64,000 nucleotides of DNA from Blasia pusilla (GCA_050084515.1 CM114274.1:7192001-7256000); one strand, 5' to 3'. Positions 10,755 through 23,639 are shown, counted from the stretch's first letter. The notes: generated by a model not told the origin, from the letters alone. Made by a program: numbers and translations.

Positions 10755-12575
10755 TTGTAAAGGAAGCCTTGCCACTTGTAAAGTTCAAAAATCTATGTAA
10801 GTTATTGATTTCTATGAATACACCCATGACCCACAACTTGTATCAAGATGAAAAAAGATGTGTTGGTATGTGTTCATATATTAGCCATGTTCTTCTTAGG
10901 AGGAACCTCTCTACAGTGCAACAATCTCCTTTCTTTGGGATCATGATTGATGAGTCCAAAGATATATTTTTTATTGGACATCTTGTTGTACTTGCAACCT
11001 ATTTAGATGAGGGTCAAGTGGAGAGTTCTTTTATAGGATTGCTACAATGTCCAGAGAAATGTACAAGTGCAATCACTAACAATTTGTTGGAGTTGATAAA
11101 GAATTCAGGAGTAGAGGGATAAAAAATGATGGCCTTTGGATCTGATGGAGCTTCCACTATGGTAGGGAGTCAGAATAGAGTAGCCTCTTAGTTGAAACAC
11201 AAGCTATTAAATCCTTTTATGTTGTCTGTGCATTGTGTGGCGCATAGGACGAACCTAGTTGCTTTAACAGTAGCAAAAGGTGTAGGGTGTAAAGATATAT
11301 CTATAGAAGTAGATTCAATCTTGAATGCAATAGCTGGATATTTTAGAAGGTCTTCTAAGAGGAAGTGTGGTCTTGCTACTTTGCAAGAGAAGTTGAACGA
11401 TTCTCACAAGGTGATGAAGAGGTATCATAAAATTTTCCGGTTGTCATGTTGGCAAGTTGTTACTACATTATATGACTCATTGGAATCAGTCCTTACATAT
11501 TTCAGAGATATCTCCCTCTCTAAAGATGATGGTAATGCTACCAATTTGTTTAACAAACTAAGATCATTTCAAAGGATCTATCAATTGTACTTTTTGGCTC
11601 ATATTTTATTTCTTCTTGCTAACTTGAGTAAGGTGATCCAATATAAGTTTGTAGATGTGAGTACCATTGGAAGTATTGTGAATGTTGAAATAGCTTCCAT
11701 AACAATGAATTTTGTGATGGAGAATCCTAATCTAAATGCTTCTACTTTCTCTGAAGAAACAGGTTATCATATTCTATCAGACTTTGGTCCTCCTTGAGGG
11801 TATTTGAAACGTTTAAAATCTAAGATTAGGGGCCGAAAGTTCCATAGCATTGAAATTTTGAGGGATCGGACATGAAAGAATCTAGAAGTTTCCTTATTGT
11901 TTCAAAAGAATTACTGAGAGTGTTTGTGTAGCTTTACAAGATCAATTCAAGGATATAATTTGATTAGTGTAATGAGGATAATGAATCCTCTACATATGCC
12001 TTCAAGGCAATTGGGATTAAACATTTGGGATTCTAAGGATTCAAATTGGAAGAGCTTTGTGCACATTTTGGAAGGGACTTACCCTTCAAAGGTCACTTGC
12101 AGCCTTCTTTAGTGAGTGTAGGAGTTGTGAAAGATGAGTTTCAATCATTTAAGCTCATGGCCACGAGAGAGTGGAAAGATTGAAACTTCAAGGACTTGTG
12201 GGCAATGATAAGTTGGAGCTCGTTCTCGCAATGTAAGTTCTCTAACTTGCTCATTTTAGCCAACATTGCTAGGATACAATGAGTTAGTATTGCTATTTGT
12301 CAGAGAGCCTTCTCTATGCAAAATGTGATTAAGACTATAAGTAGGAATAGATTAATGACAAAACATCTAAATGTTGTTCTTAGGATTGCCTTAGACGGGA
12401 AAATAGATGATCATGAAATTTTATTGGTTGAATCTATAGTTCTTTGGAAAAATTCAACACACTTTAGACATGTGTATCCTGAGGGATATTTTTTTTATAT
12501 AAAAATTCCACCGGAGGTTTGTGTATATCATGCAGGATATCAGCCGAACAACATTCTGGGTGTAAAAAAATAAGT
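10755..12575 (+). pseudogene. hAT-family transposase, central and C-terminal parts
   Basis: Several frames continue the transposase after the LINE. There is a DUF4371-like segment (FFGIMIDESKD, about 10930), then MAFGSDGASTMVGS (about 11130), LSVHCVAHRTNL (about 11225), and the hAT dimerisation domain near 12290-12400 (AICQRAFSMQNVIKT, then RNRLMTKHLNVVLRI). The DESKD, GSDGAS and CVAHR segments correspond to the catalytic core of this transposase group. In-frame stops occur at about 11120, 11190, 11795 and later. A single ancestral coding region of roughly 700 residues is implied. It is non-autonomous now. Confidence 0.8.
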
Positions 12576-13642
12576 TATGGATAAAAAATCGGAAATTTTT
12601 GAGAATTTTTTTTAAACCCAGAAAATGACAGGAGGGTTTAAACCGGTTAAAAATCTCAAATTATATATCCCTCCCGTAAAAATAACTCCCCGGACCTTGC
12701 TCTACATGCTCCGATTTTATCGTGGCAGCTTGGTGCAATAATGCCGCCCCTTTCCTTAATTAAGAAAAGCAGCAAGATAATAGTGCGCAACACCAGAAAG
12801 CACAAAAAGGATGAGTGCGATCGAGAGCTGACAATGGCAACAAAAAGCACCTAAAAACACCGAAGTGACTAGACCCCAAAGCAATCAATAAGAGAGATAA
12901 GACATCCCAAAACGACGAAAGTTCGAGACCGTGGACTGAAAGAAGCGACGTCCCGACGGAGAGCGGAACGTTTTCAAACACGGCGTGCCGGACGGCGGGG
13001 TTGCGCCCAACATCCGGCGTTTCGCCGGATACGAAGCGGGGACTGTCGTGACCGGCCGCACCTTCGCCGGGTCCCGGACGCGAAGGACCGAGAAACCATG
13101 AAGGAAAACGCATCGGAAAATGCCCGAGACTGAGTGCGCGGGAGCTTTCGTAACAGGGGCCGCTTCGTGAATTTCTTTCGGGCAGAGGGTGAGGAACAAA
13201 GATATTGCCCGATGGAGACGAACCAATGGGAGCGCGTGGTTCGGCGGAGCGAAGGTGATGCGGTGAGCCGCTGATGTTGTTGACTTGGGGTGTGGGCTGA
13301 CGGTGGACGTGGTCGTCGTCCTGTTCTCGAGCGAACGTCGTGAAGTGGCGATGGTCGTTCGAGTGTGTGGGGGGAGGTGACTGCCGGGGTGGGCGTTCCG
13401 GTGATTTCAGAAAGCGTCTACGATGGCAACGCATGCGCAGGAAAGGTGCGAGCTAGTTTTATTATTTAGTCTGTGCGTTCCTCTGCCAGTATACGGAAGT
13501 TTGAGGGACCAAGTGACAAGTGTACCTCGGGGAGGCGAGTAGGAGTGTGATAAGAGGGGAGGCGAGTGAGGCTTGGGCTGCGATAGTTCTGCGAGTAGGG
13601 ATTTCTGGCTTCTAATCGGAGTTCCGCTGATCGCGAAGGATC
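12576..13642. other. GC-rich upstream region of the haloperoxidase gene
   Basis: About 12.85-13.45 kb is clearly richer in G+C and CpG than its surroundings. The minus frame 13434-12760 (224 codons) and the overlapping frame 13226-12885 show no recognisable domain and read like translated GC-rich DNA, so neither is called. The region lies just before the start codon at 13643 and probably holds the promoter and 5' leader of that gene. Confidence 0.5.
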
Positions 13643-16600
13643 ATGGGGGAAACTACAACGAGTAGAAGGTGTGCTTTGGTGAGTTTGGCAGCCTTTGTGG
13701 CGATCTGCTTCTGCAGCGGCACCACTGATGGCGCGATCGCGGGTGTTGACAACGTGATCACTAGGTGGAACAGCTTGGCTCAGCGGGTAGGGTCTCCTCT
13801 CTTTCACCGATACCGGACCCCTAGCCTCCGTTAATCGATGTGTGTCGAGTCAAAGGTATAGATCTGCGACGCCTGAAGTGAATTCTCATTGTAGAGGAGA
13901 ATGGACCATGGAGATGATGCATTTCTTCTTTTGGCTATTCGAATCTAGTGTTGAACTTCGAACAATCAGTGGTTTGAGAATTAAGGAATCACGAGCTGTG
14001 AATCCCGGTATTGTAGGTTGGAATTACTCACCTGGTGCATAATTTCCAGCCCGTCGTAATCAGAACTGTAACAGCAGCTTTCTAAAAGCACAATAATTGG
14101 AGTTGCATCGCACCTCTATGATAATGTCCAATTTTAAGTCGTCTCACCTGACAGCGTCAGAACCGATGCTATGTTTCTGGCTCGAAATAGAATCTGAGAG
14201 CTTGCTCTCGATAGATCAGGCTCTCAGAGATCTCCAGAGTCTCAGTTTTTTGCGGATATCTTCTCAACTTGTTGCAAAGCTGTCCATGTATGGTTCAGGC
14301 AGGTTGATTTCAAAGTGACTCCATCTCGGAGTCTACTCACTCTGAGACGTGATCACAAGCCTGAGATGAATGCTTAAACCTCACGTCACAAAAGTGCATT
14401 CAGCTTATATGTCTGGTCGATTCAATGATACAGATCGTCAGAACTACCGGAATCCCAAATCAAATTGCGACTCGGGTGTATTCTCTGGTTCACCTATCAC
14501 AGTATCAAGCTCTTCAGATTGCAGACAAGAAGCGAGTTGCACATCCCGAGGCCGCTGCTGCATATGCCGGTCACTACGTCCTCTCAGAGTACTACGCCCG
14601 CGGAAACTCAATCTCTTTTAAAAAAAATGGTTCCGTGTGCTTGAAACTCAACTTCCAGATGCAGCGAAGCAAACATAGAATGATAAACGCATCATGAGTA
14701 CACGTTTGTTGCCGATGCTTACGTGCCTCAAAGTGTTGACTCGAGCATGACAGTGTGAGTAATTGTGTAATATGCAGAATTTTCCCGTGGCAGCAATCTC
14801 CTATTTTCGACGGCGCCATAGCCTCCGATATCTATCCGTTAAAACTCTCTGAGCGCGAGGACGCTCTAGTTCAGAAAATTGGTATCTCAGTGGCCGTGAA
14901 ACTACTAAAATGGAGGTAATCGTTTCTCCGTGGGCTGCAAGAGGGATGCTCTGACTATGTCTTTCGAAGGAGTCCAAACCCTCTAGGGTACAAATTTGAA
15001 GACAATTTGACTATATTTTTAAGTGGGATCCTATATATGAATCTAGGTGCTTTAGTTTGAAAACGTCTCGACATTGTCTAGCATCCATGATGCTAGACAA
15101 TGTCGAGACTCTGGTCTAGTCTAATCGGAGCGTTGAACGTATTCATCCGTTCTGGCAGTCACATATAGCTGCTTAGCCTGAGATTGCATACATCCAAATG
15201 CTCTTCTCCTTCGAGAAGCTACTAGCATCTACGATACAACCAAACGAACCATGTCTTGTACACGCATACAATAACAACGTCGTTAATTTTCCGGATAGCA
15301 GAGCTTTAGGAACTGAAAAGTAATCCAATTTTTCTAGCTTCCAGTGTTCACTTGCTGATGTGACGACATACTTTTGCTATGTTTGCTGCAGAGTGTACGA
15401 TGGTAGTCAGCAATGGGCCAAGTTCCAACCGTCCCGCTCCGGAGGTCCAACTGGAGACTATCAGTTCACACCCAATCAAACCTTTGCTTTATATCCACAA
15501 CTGAGTAGAACAAGGCCATATCTGGTGAGGTCTTTGGAAGATTTCGACACTTTCGGCGGTCCGCCTCACATTCCCAGCGATAAGTATGACTCGGACTACG
15601 AAGTCCTGGCTACAATCGGGAATGTAAACTCTCCACTGCAGACTCAGTCCTACAAAGACACAGCGAAGTTCTGGGAAGACGGATCAAGTAAGTTCTTCCA
15701 TGGACAGGCGCGTATACGCTTTCTTTCTGATCATGATTTCCGGGCGTAAGTAGTGAGACAGGGTCGGAAATTTTGTAATAGGGCTTCAAATCACTATGAA
15801 ATCTTCGTTGCTGACCGTGTAGTACCCATATTCATAGTTGTGAATCCACATATCTTGCAGATACATCTCAGATTTCGGGGCATTACTACAACATATCGCT
15901 AGCAATAGCAGGGCCACAGATCTCTCTCAGGGACACGGCTAAGCTCTTTGCGTTGCTCGGAGTCGCTCAATATGACGCCTCAATCGTGGGCTGGTACCAG
16001 AAGTACAAATATCTCTTTTGGCGTCCCATAACGGCTCTTAGGTACGTAACTGTCCATTTACGAAGCCGGACCCTTGTGCGTCCGAAGGACCTAGCGTCGA
16101 TGAGTTGCTGAACCATTCTTCTCGTTGCTGTGTTGTGCACAATTAATTTCATGAAGTAGCGCATCATTGATTTGCAATTGAAGCCTTAAACCGTATGAGT
16201 AGCGACGTTTAGCTTTCAGTACACGGTCAGGGTATCATGTCTTAATTTCATCTTCTCTGTGGAGTCGGATACAGAAGCTTGCGACCATAGCACGACGCTA
16301 TGGCGCAATTGCTGTTGCAACGTTGCGGTTCCATGAAAACGTACAACCGCACATGCGTTGTCCCATGTATGAACTAACAGTTTTGATCTCATATCACGTC
16401 TTCGCACTCCGTCGTGTCAGCTGTGTGAATCCGATCTTCTAACTACTATTCATGAATCTTCGAGATTAGCTACGAGTATCAAGTCCAGTGCATCCGCATG
16501 ATAACTCTGTCCGGACTCTCCGTAGTGGAAATCGGTACACGAAATGAATCCCAGTTCTCAGTTTGTAGATCCCGTCGCATGATGTTCCAGATCTCTAGGA

Positions 16601-19397
16601 TGTCACGGGAGACTGGAATTTCACGCGCTGAACTTAATTCCGGATCCTTTGGATCATTCATTTCATCTCGAAGCCTCCATGTAAACGCATAATATGAAAG
16701 TCTAAACAGAACGAAACGTATCTGGAGCCTCGTGCAATGTCGCCTAGATTCATTCCAACTGACGACATCTTCCGTGCTTTCATGACTGCAGGCAGGGAGA
16801 CCCTTCCCACGCGCCGCTTCCGAGCTTCAACACGTTCCTGAGAACCCCGCCCCATCCCGAATATCCAAGCGGCCACTCGTTGATCGCTGGATCTTCGGGT
16901 TCAATTTTGTCCAAATTCCTCGGCATATCGATCTCCGACACAGTCCCCAATGGAACTTTCGCCGTAGAAACTGAGGGATACCTCCTTCCGACCAGGACGT
17001 TCAGCACCTTGGAGCAAGCCATCAACGAAACATACGACAGCAGGTCAGAATTCCCTCCTCCAAGTCTTTCCTCCTCGATTGTCTCTCCTTCCCGTTCCTC
17101 TCTTTCGGCGCACAGCTCGGTGCAGTGCAGCACTGCATGCTCTCTGCGCTTCAGTTTTCCTTCGAGTTGCGTACGAAGTTACGCTTCGTGGGTCGGGGCT
17201 GACACGTGGGTCAGCTACCCTTTTCTCTCTCTTTCATCGGCCGTTGATCAATAGAGTCGGGATTTATCCGATTCATTTCATAGTGTTTCGCCGACGAGGT
17301 TCTGGTAGGCGACTGTCCGGCAGCACGCCACGTCAGCGCCCCGAGTCCAGCGGCGTCCGGTGACACCGGTCGCGGACGCGGCTGCGTGACCCTGCTCCCG
17401 GTCGGATCGCCAATGAATAGTCAGCAGCAGTGCCATGCTGCTCCGGATGTTCGGAAAGAGTCTCTTGGGAGAGGATGGGGTTGTCATTTTTCTTCTTGTC
17501 GTGTAACGGCCGAATCGCCGGTAGACCCGTTGGAGGGAGATTCGCACGTAGCGGTCTCCCAATAGCGTTCGCGTGGCGTTCTTTCAAGCGTCCGATGGCC
17601 AGTCGGACGGTGTGCCGTCGTGGGTCCTGCTTTCCCTCTATATATTATATGTATACGGGCGCGACGATCCGTCGGCCACAGTAACAGTCATGCCCTGGGC
17701 CGCTTACGTGGTCTCAGATGATGGATGGCTGACCTTCCTTCCAGGGGTACTCCTACAAGTCAAACCGCTAGATCATGCCGCTCAAAACATGACGTGGAAG
17801 TTGGCGATCTAGGCTTATGTCGACCGGAATGCATGCGTCCTTGGTTTTTGCGTTTTTCAATTTTTATTGGGAGGGAAATTAATAAGATGCGTCAATGAGA
17901 GAGTTCAAATGTCTTTAAATTGTTCCATATCTTATGAAGCAAATTCATGGAAAGGATTTGTATTCTCCAGTTTTTTCCTCTTTGAATGGAGTGGCATCCA
18001 TAATCGATCATCGTAAATGCCAGACAAAAACTTAATAAGGCTCGGTATTAACTATTTTTTTCTACAAAGTTATAAAGGTTATCATGATCTTCCGTTCTTT
18101 CTTTTTCCACCCTAATTTCATACCTTACTAGTTAGGACCTCACGGGTCCTAACTAGTAAGGTACTAAATGGCATAACCGGATGTTTAGATTTACGGCGAC
18201 CATGCCTATAACCCTAAATGCCCGGTTATGTCATGCACCGGTTTCAAAAGACACGTGAACTCTCCTAAACGCCATTTGAAAACCTTTTTTCAAATAATAA
18301 TATAGATCACATAATTGAAGAGTTTTCTAAAGGTATGAAGTCTTCTAGACCAATTTGAAGTTTGAAAATGAAAATTTTATTTTTTTAATAAAATTTATAT
18401 ACACATATTTATGTTATTATTGGATAGTGCTTCTCCATTTTTCGAATTCCTCTCATTTCGACTCGTGGTACTTTAAGCCAATAGAATCGGTTGCCTCTCT
18501 AAGCCAATGTGATCACTTGAATTTCATTTTAAATCGCATTTGAAAATTTTGAAAATTAATTATGTGTTTGGGAAGTAATTTAAACTCGCGCTTAATACGG
18601 GAGTACACTATTAATTATAAGAATATTCAAATAATTTCAAGACAAAACACTCAACATCTGAAGCTTAAAAACAAGCGAAATGGATATGTGATGGAACAAA
18701 GGGAAGGAGAGAAGTTTTCCTTCCAAATGAAGCAAATGTTTAGTTTCCGTTAGGGGTCTTCCTACTTTTCCTACTAGTTAGCATGTCTAACCTTGTGTGT
18801 ACAATGATGTCTTTAAAATAATTGAACATTGACAAGATGTGCTTATTATTTTCATTTCATATTTTGTATCCCATCTCTATGTTATCACACATGTGATAAT
18901 TATTTTGCAGTATTTCAAAATATTATGATGCATGAAAATTTATATTTCTTTTATGATATTCTAGGATATATGGAGGAGTTCATTTCCCTAAGGCGGCTGT
19001 AGACGGCACTGAAGTAGGTTATAATGTGAGTTTTCTTCCACCTCTTTTCAATATGTTATATACAATAACAACCTTGAATAAATAATAGGAAATTAAATCA
19101 CATATTTTAAATAATTTTCAAGAAATTTTGTAGAATAGGAATATTCTTCAATAATTATCTCAAATCTTCCATGGAATGAATTTAGTGAGTTATTTTTATA
19201 AATCTTTTCACACAAACATAATTCTTAAAACTTATGGTACTCACATTATGACCATCGTTAAGGAGAGTGTTGATGAATAAAATTATATACGATTATCCAA
19301 TCTAACATAAGCTTAGGAACTAATTTATAGTGTTTGGAAATTGCAGGTTGGATACTACGTCTACGAGCACTTTAAAGAGATAGCACACTCTCTTTAA
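13643..19397 (+). CDS. Vanadium-dependent haloperoxidase-like (PAP2 superfamily) secreted protein, 8 exons
   Basis: Exons 13643-13786, 14434-14588, 14778-14915, 15392-15687, 15861-16041, 16792-17043, 18965-19025 and 19347-19397 join in phase with GT-AG borders to 425 residues. The N-terminus has a basic start and hydrophobic core (ALVSLAAFVAICFC), a likely secretion signal. Vanadate-pocket motifs are complete: K292 with R299-P300 (KYKYLFWRP), PSGH at 330-333 with the acid-base histidine, and SR 388-389 with H395 and D402. Family members bind vanadate and oxidise halides with peroxide. Related PAP2 enzymes are phosphatases, so the substrate is not settled. The early segment (SREDALVQ-type helices, residues 49-145) fits the family's N-terminal helical domain. 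Intron 6 (1.9 kb) carries mobile-element remnants. No frameshift or internal stop was found. Confidence 0.88.
15065..15109. repeat. Perfect 20-bp foldback in intron 3 of the haloperoxidase gene
   Basis: GTCTCGACATTGTCTAGCAT (15065-15084) is followed by a 5-nt loop and its exact reverse complement (15090-15109). No TA or other clear duplication was noticed at the edges. A short foldback transposon remnant or a local inversion-duplication could explain it. Confidence 0.7.
18121..18306 (-). mobile_element. Mini-Helitron-like element with a 19-bp hairpin, in intron 6
   Basis: On the minus strand the segment begins TCTATATTATTATTTG after an A (18306/18307). It ends at one of two CTAG sites (18153-18156 or 18128-18131), each followed by T, as in Helitron ends. 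The 3' side is a perfect 19-bp hairpin (18121-18139 / 18145-18163, 5-nt loop). A related element with similar ends and a shared GGCATGG segment is at 57634-57791. It has no coding capacity. Confidence 0.5.
18404..18777 (+). mobile_element. Possible non-autonomous Helitron relic in intron 6
   Basis: The stretch TTATTATTGGATAGTGCTTC and the later AAGCCAATAGAATCGG are repeated with changes in the element at 20806-20980, and the segment ends in CTAGT at 18774-18778. The 5' TC end is not clear. Low certainty. Confidence 0.35.
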
Positions 19398-20416
19398 TTT
19401 CAAGACCTAGAATATTCCTTTTTACAAAATTCATGTCTTTCATCTTATACAAGTTTAAGGGGGGGGAACTCAAAATCCTTCTTTAGTATGTGTACATGAT
19501 GGAATGACAAACTATATTTACACACTAAAAAAAGAAGTCTTCTTAAAGTTGTAATAATTTGGAGTGTCTATTACTTCATAAATAATAAAACAGAAACATT
19601 GTTGACAAATTTAATGGATATAATGCTTACCACTCATGTTTTAACTTTTCCACCATTGGATGATTTTTTCCACAATAAATCTTATGGCGTACAATGTTCA
19701 TCATTAGTAACTTTAGGGATTATGAAAATTTATCCTATGAATGCCATGCATATTTCTTTTACTTTAAATTTTTTTCATTTAATTTTACTTTATTTATAAG
19801 CGCCAAATTTGTTCCCTTCATTTTTTTCAATACTACTCTTTACTCTCTATTCTTACTATTTTACTGAAAATAAAGAGTGCAATAATTTCTCATGCGTTGT
19901 ACATATTGTTAAATTAGTTTTAAATTCACTTCCTAATCCCTTCTAAAGTTCTACAGGTTGATACTCATCTAACATACTCACATTTTTTTTATCATTGTGG
20001 GAATTTACCAATGATGCAACTTGCTTTCATGCGATTATTTGTATGTCTCTTTTTCACTAAAAGTTTTTGGGGATTTTTCCAGAAAAAAATAAATCATAGA
20101 ATGTGCAAAAAAATTTGATAAGAATGATAAATATACCATTACTACAAAAGAATGATCGATAATTTTGAGAGAATGAATGAATCTTCAATGTACATTCTAA
20201 TTTTGAAATATATTTACACTAGAAATTTAAATCCTAGGATATCTTTAAACAAAACTACATTTAGTATATTGGCACCAAATTCCCTCGATGAGATTTCAAT
20301 ATGGATAGAAATCTCTAAATTAAATTCAAGGAAACATATCAAAAACACCATTAACATCACTTTTAAAAATTTTAGAAGCTACAACAATGGCTCCCAAAGA
20401 AGCCCTTACTCCAAAC

Positions 20417-20458
20417 TTTATTCGTATATTAACTTGTACAAGTTAATATACGAATAAA
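20417..20458. repeat. Perfect 42-bp palindrome
   Basis: TTTATTCGTATATTAACTTG and its reverse complement abut around a central TA with no unpaired loop. Flanks do not pair. It resembles the foldbacks at 15065, 18121 and 21466 in arm length but not in sequence. Confidence 0.75.
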
Positions 20459-20805
20459 CTTATACATAAATCTATTCTTGTACTAGTATTTTTTTTAGAA
20501 GGAAATCGAATATTAAATTTTCTTTTTACGCCATGTGTTTAGGCCTCATATAAATTTTAAGAAAACAACGTTAAATTTTCCAAAAATAAGGGGAGAAATG
20601 AAAAAGGGTAAAATTCAACAAAAGAAGGTTTCGCAAGGAAAAAGTTTGAAGGGTTTAAGTTTGATGGGACAAGAGAAAGGAAAGATTAAAGTTTTTTTCC
20701 AAATGAAAAGGCTTCATATTTAAAAGTGCTTAATTTTGATGACGATAGGGGAGGAGAGATAAGGTTAAATTCTCAACAAGGAAAGGGAACATAGATAGGG
20801 ATAAG

Positions 20806-20980
20806 TCTATATTATTATTATTGGAGAGTTCCTCTTCATTTTGAGATCACCTCTCCTTTTGACACATGTGCTTTTTAGCCAATAGAATCGCTCCTTGTCT
20901 AAGCCAATAGGATCACTCGAATTCAATTGTACACTTAGGATGGGTAATTCAAAATTATACATTGCACGGGGACCAACTAG
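20806..20980 (+). mobile_element. Mini-Helitron-like element
   Basis: It starts TCTATATTATTATTATTGG and ends GCACGGGGACCAACTAG followed by T, closely matching ends common to plant Helitrons (5' TC, 3' CTRR before T). It is 175 bp and non-coding. The base before the 5' TC is G rather than the usual A, and a 3' hairpin is weak or absent. Confidence 0.5.
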
Positions 20981-21465
20981 TTGTAAATAAGGTTGCGGAA
21001 TGCTCCATAAAAAATTGAAGGATGAATTTTCAAGAGGATAAGGGAGATAAGATAGGAGAAGGAGAAATCAACTAACCTTGCTTCACCCCTCTCCATTCCT
21101 CCAAGGATAGAACCTCTTCATCCCTCTTTGGAAAGACAGAGGGAGATGTGGAGTTGGAGGAGATTCTTCCCTTTATCTAGAGACATAAAAAAAGAAAGAG
21201 AGACAAATAAGCCCTCTCTATAGAATTATAGATGGCCCATCAATCCCTATCCATTCCCAAAGATCGAGACAAGCAGCCATCTCCTTTGCCCAATCATCAT
21301 CTATACTCTCTTATGATGAAATGAGTTAGATAATATATTAGGGGAGGAAGGGATAGATAGAGACATTGAATATCGAGCTAGAATCAAACCCGTCATGTCA
21401 AAAAATTACTACAAATGAGATCCACATAAGATGTATTAGCTTAATCAAGGGTGATCAATTAGTCA

Positions 21466-21506
21466 ATGAGAGAATAAGTGGGAAAATTTCCCACTCATTC
21501 TCTCAT
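21466..21506. repeat. Foldback with 20-bp arms, one mismatch
   Basis: ATGAGAGAATAAGTGGGAAA, one base, then its reverse complement with a single mismatch. It lies in AT-rich non-coding DNA. Confidence 0.65.
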
Positions 21507-23639
21507 AGCAAAAATTTATTCTCCATAATGATATGTTTATCAAAGTCACACCCCATCAAGTATACTTGTTTAGCATATTTCTGCATCGTATCAAAGCAAA
21601 GAAGAACGTGAATTGAAATTCTTGATGTGAGAGTTAAGAAGAGAAGCAATGTTTTTAGTTTTTTTTTTTTTTTTTAAATTGAGTCCAAGCTCATATGATA
21701 AGAGGTTTTAGTTTGAGTTTTCAAGATGGAAAACTTATGAAGGAAATTTTGAGAATCTTCAAGTCGTTCCAAGAATCTAATTGATTAGTGGCCAAAAGAA
21801 ATGTATGGCTCAATATAGCAATCTCTCATATCTCTTTGAAATCTTTTTAAAACCACAAAAATCTTACAATTATTATACTCTTAGCTTCAATTGGAATTTC
21901 AATGAAGAAACTTGAAACTCTATGATCCAATTTGGCTAGTTTCATTAAATAATTGGTCAATTTTGGCCAATTTCTGGTCAAGTTTTGTGTAGTAATGGTT
22001 TGTGCTTCAATTGGAGTAGTACAAAGGTTGAAATTAGGATTTATGAGTAGAATTAGCCGTCATGGAATATTTCTCAATAAAAGTTATAAGTAAAGGACTA
22101 AATAAGAAAAATTATACTTTTTTGAAGTTTTATAAGAAGAGATTTCTTGTGAAATAAGAATTAGGGAAGCTTTTGAGAAGCTAGGAATTTAAGGTTGAAG
22201 AGAATCCAATAGATTTTAGATGTTTGTATTAGAAAATTTTCGTGAAAGTGATACACTACATCTCAATAAGAATTATTGCATTCATTATTAAATATATTTA
22301 AGATTTGGGTGATCCCAAAAGAGACTTTGTATGCACTTGAGAAGTTATCCGAAATATTTTCAAAGACTAAGAAGCTTCAATTGAAATACCCATTAAATAA
22401 AATTAGGAAAGGATACTCACAATAATTTACAGAATATGACATTCATGAGATTCATAAGTAACTCACGATGTTTGATTCTTGAGAGTTGAGACTCGAGAAT
22501 TTCTTGTAACTTTAGGGAGACATAAAAATTGAGTTTGCAACTCGTTTGCAAGTCTAATGAGCTATAAAGTACTCAAAAATAAGTTGCAAAGGGTGCAATT
22601 TGCTCCTTAGGGATGAGTATTTATATCCTAGTCAATCTTCACCTCCTTACCTTTTTCAATTTCTCCCACTAATCTACCTTCTTTTTAGTCTTTTATGTTC
22701 AAACTATACCCCGAGCAAAGAGGAAATTGGATACGCTATGGAGGCCTCCGACATTATTTCCAAAGTGTTAGATGATCCTTGAGTGAGAGCAAGCATGGAG
22801 GCTAGAAGATTGTGTTAGTACTACGTATTTGCGTATCCTTAGGTTGCTCGCAAGCCTCGTAAGCCAACTCATGTGAATGTAGGAGAATCCTCACAAAGGA
22901 ATGTATTGTGCCTCTACAACAAATCTCAAGTGCAAAGCTAGTGGTAAGGAAGTTTAATATTCATGTTGTCGTATATGAATGATGTGACCTAAACCATTTG
23001 AATCCAACATATATAGTAATCTCCTTAAAAGCCTTGATTGTGATAATTTGGTTTTTCGCTAATTTTTGCATGAGGCTGAGCAAATACCCACCTGCGTGTA
23101 CGTACATATATAATTAAAGGTTTTTATGCACGGTCACCCAAGGATATCTTGGAAATACATCCTCCGACACATGAGTTGATATGGTGCAAGTGTAGCCTTT
23201 GAGGATGACATGGGAAAATATTTGTGTGATTGTTTGTGAGATGGTAAAGTCGGGTCTATCCTTGCCTTGGCCACCACTTACTCCCCTAGATATTGAGGTC
23301 AATCAACCAATGTTGAGCACTTAAACATCTCATATAGCTCTTGAGTCACAAGATCCCATAGCGAGGGGATGCAACCTCAAGTCTGGATGTGTAAGGATGT
23401 ATGTATTCTACTAAAAAAATATGGGCCTACGGAGTTGATGTGTCATTCTATAGAGTACTATCTAGAGTGCAATGCAATCCTATGGGGATTTCTTAATATC
23501 ATCCCCCTTGGTGAGCCTATAGAGGTATGGGATGTGAGAAAACAGAAAGTAACAAAATCACTGAAATCTTTACAAAACTTGGAGATACAAAGTGGCCTAG
23601 TCCGTCCGTGCGCTCACAGAAGAGCTTCGATGGAACATT

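Larger units (their letters stand above)
19398..22900. other. AT-rich gene-free stretch
   Basis: Apart from the two foldbacks and one mini-Helitron listed separately, nothing coding was recognised. There are homopolymer runs (for example a T run near 21660-21676) and many short frames typical of AT-rich DNA. The first part is 3' flank of the haloperoxidase gene. Confidence 0.5.

Noticed and set aside
12760-13434. 224-codon minus-strand frame as a gene
   Set aside because: It lies in CpG-rich DNA, has no domain or signal, and an overlapping frame is also open; long frames arise easily in such DNA.
17573-17812. Extra exon or ORF in intron 6 of the haloperoxidase gene
   Set aside because: The eight exons already give a complete family-length protein; this frame has no family motif.
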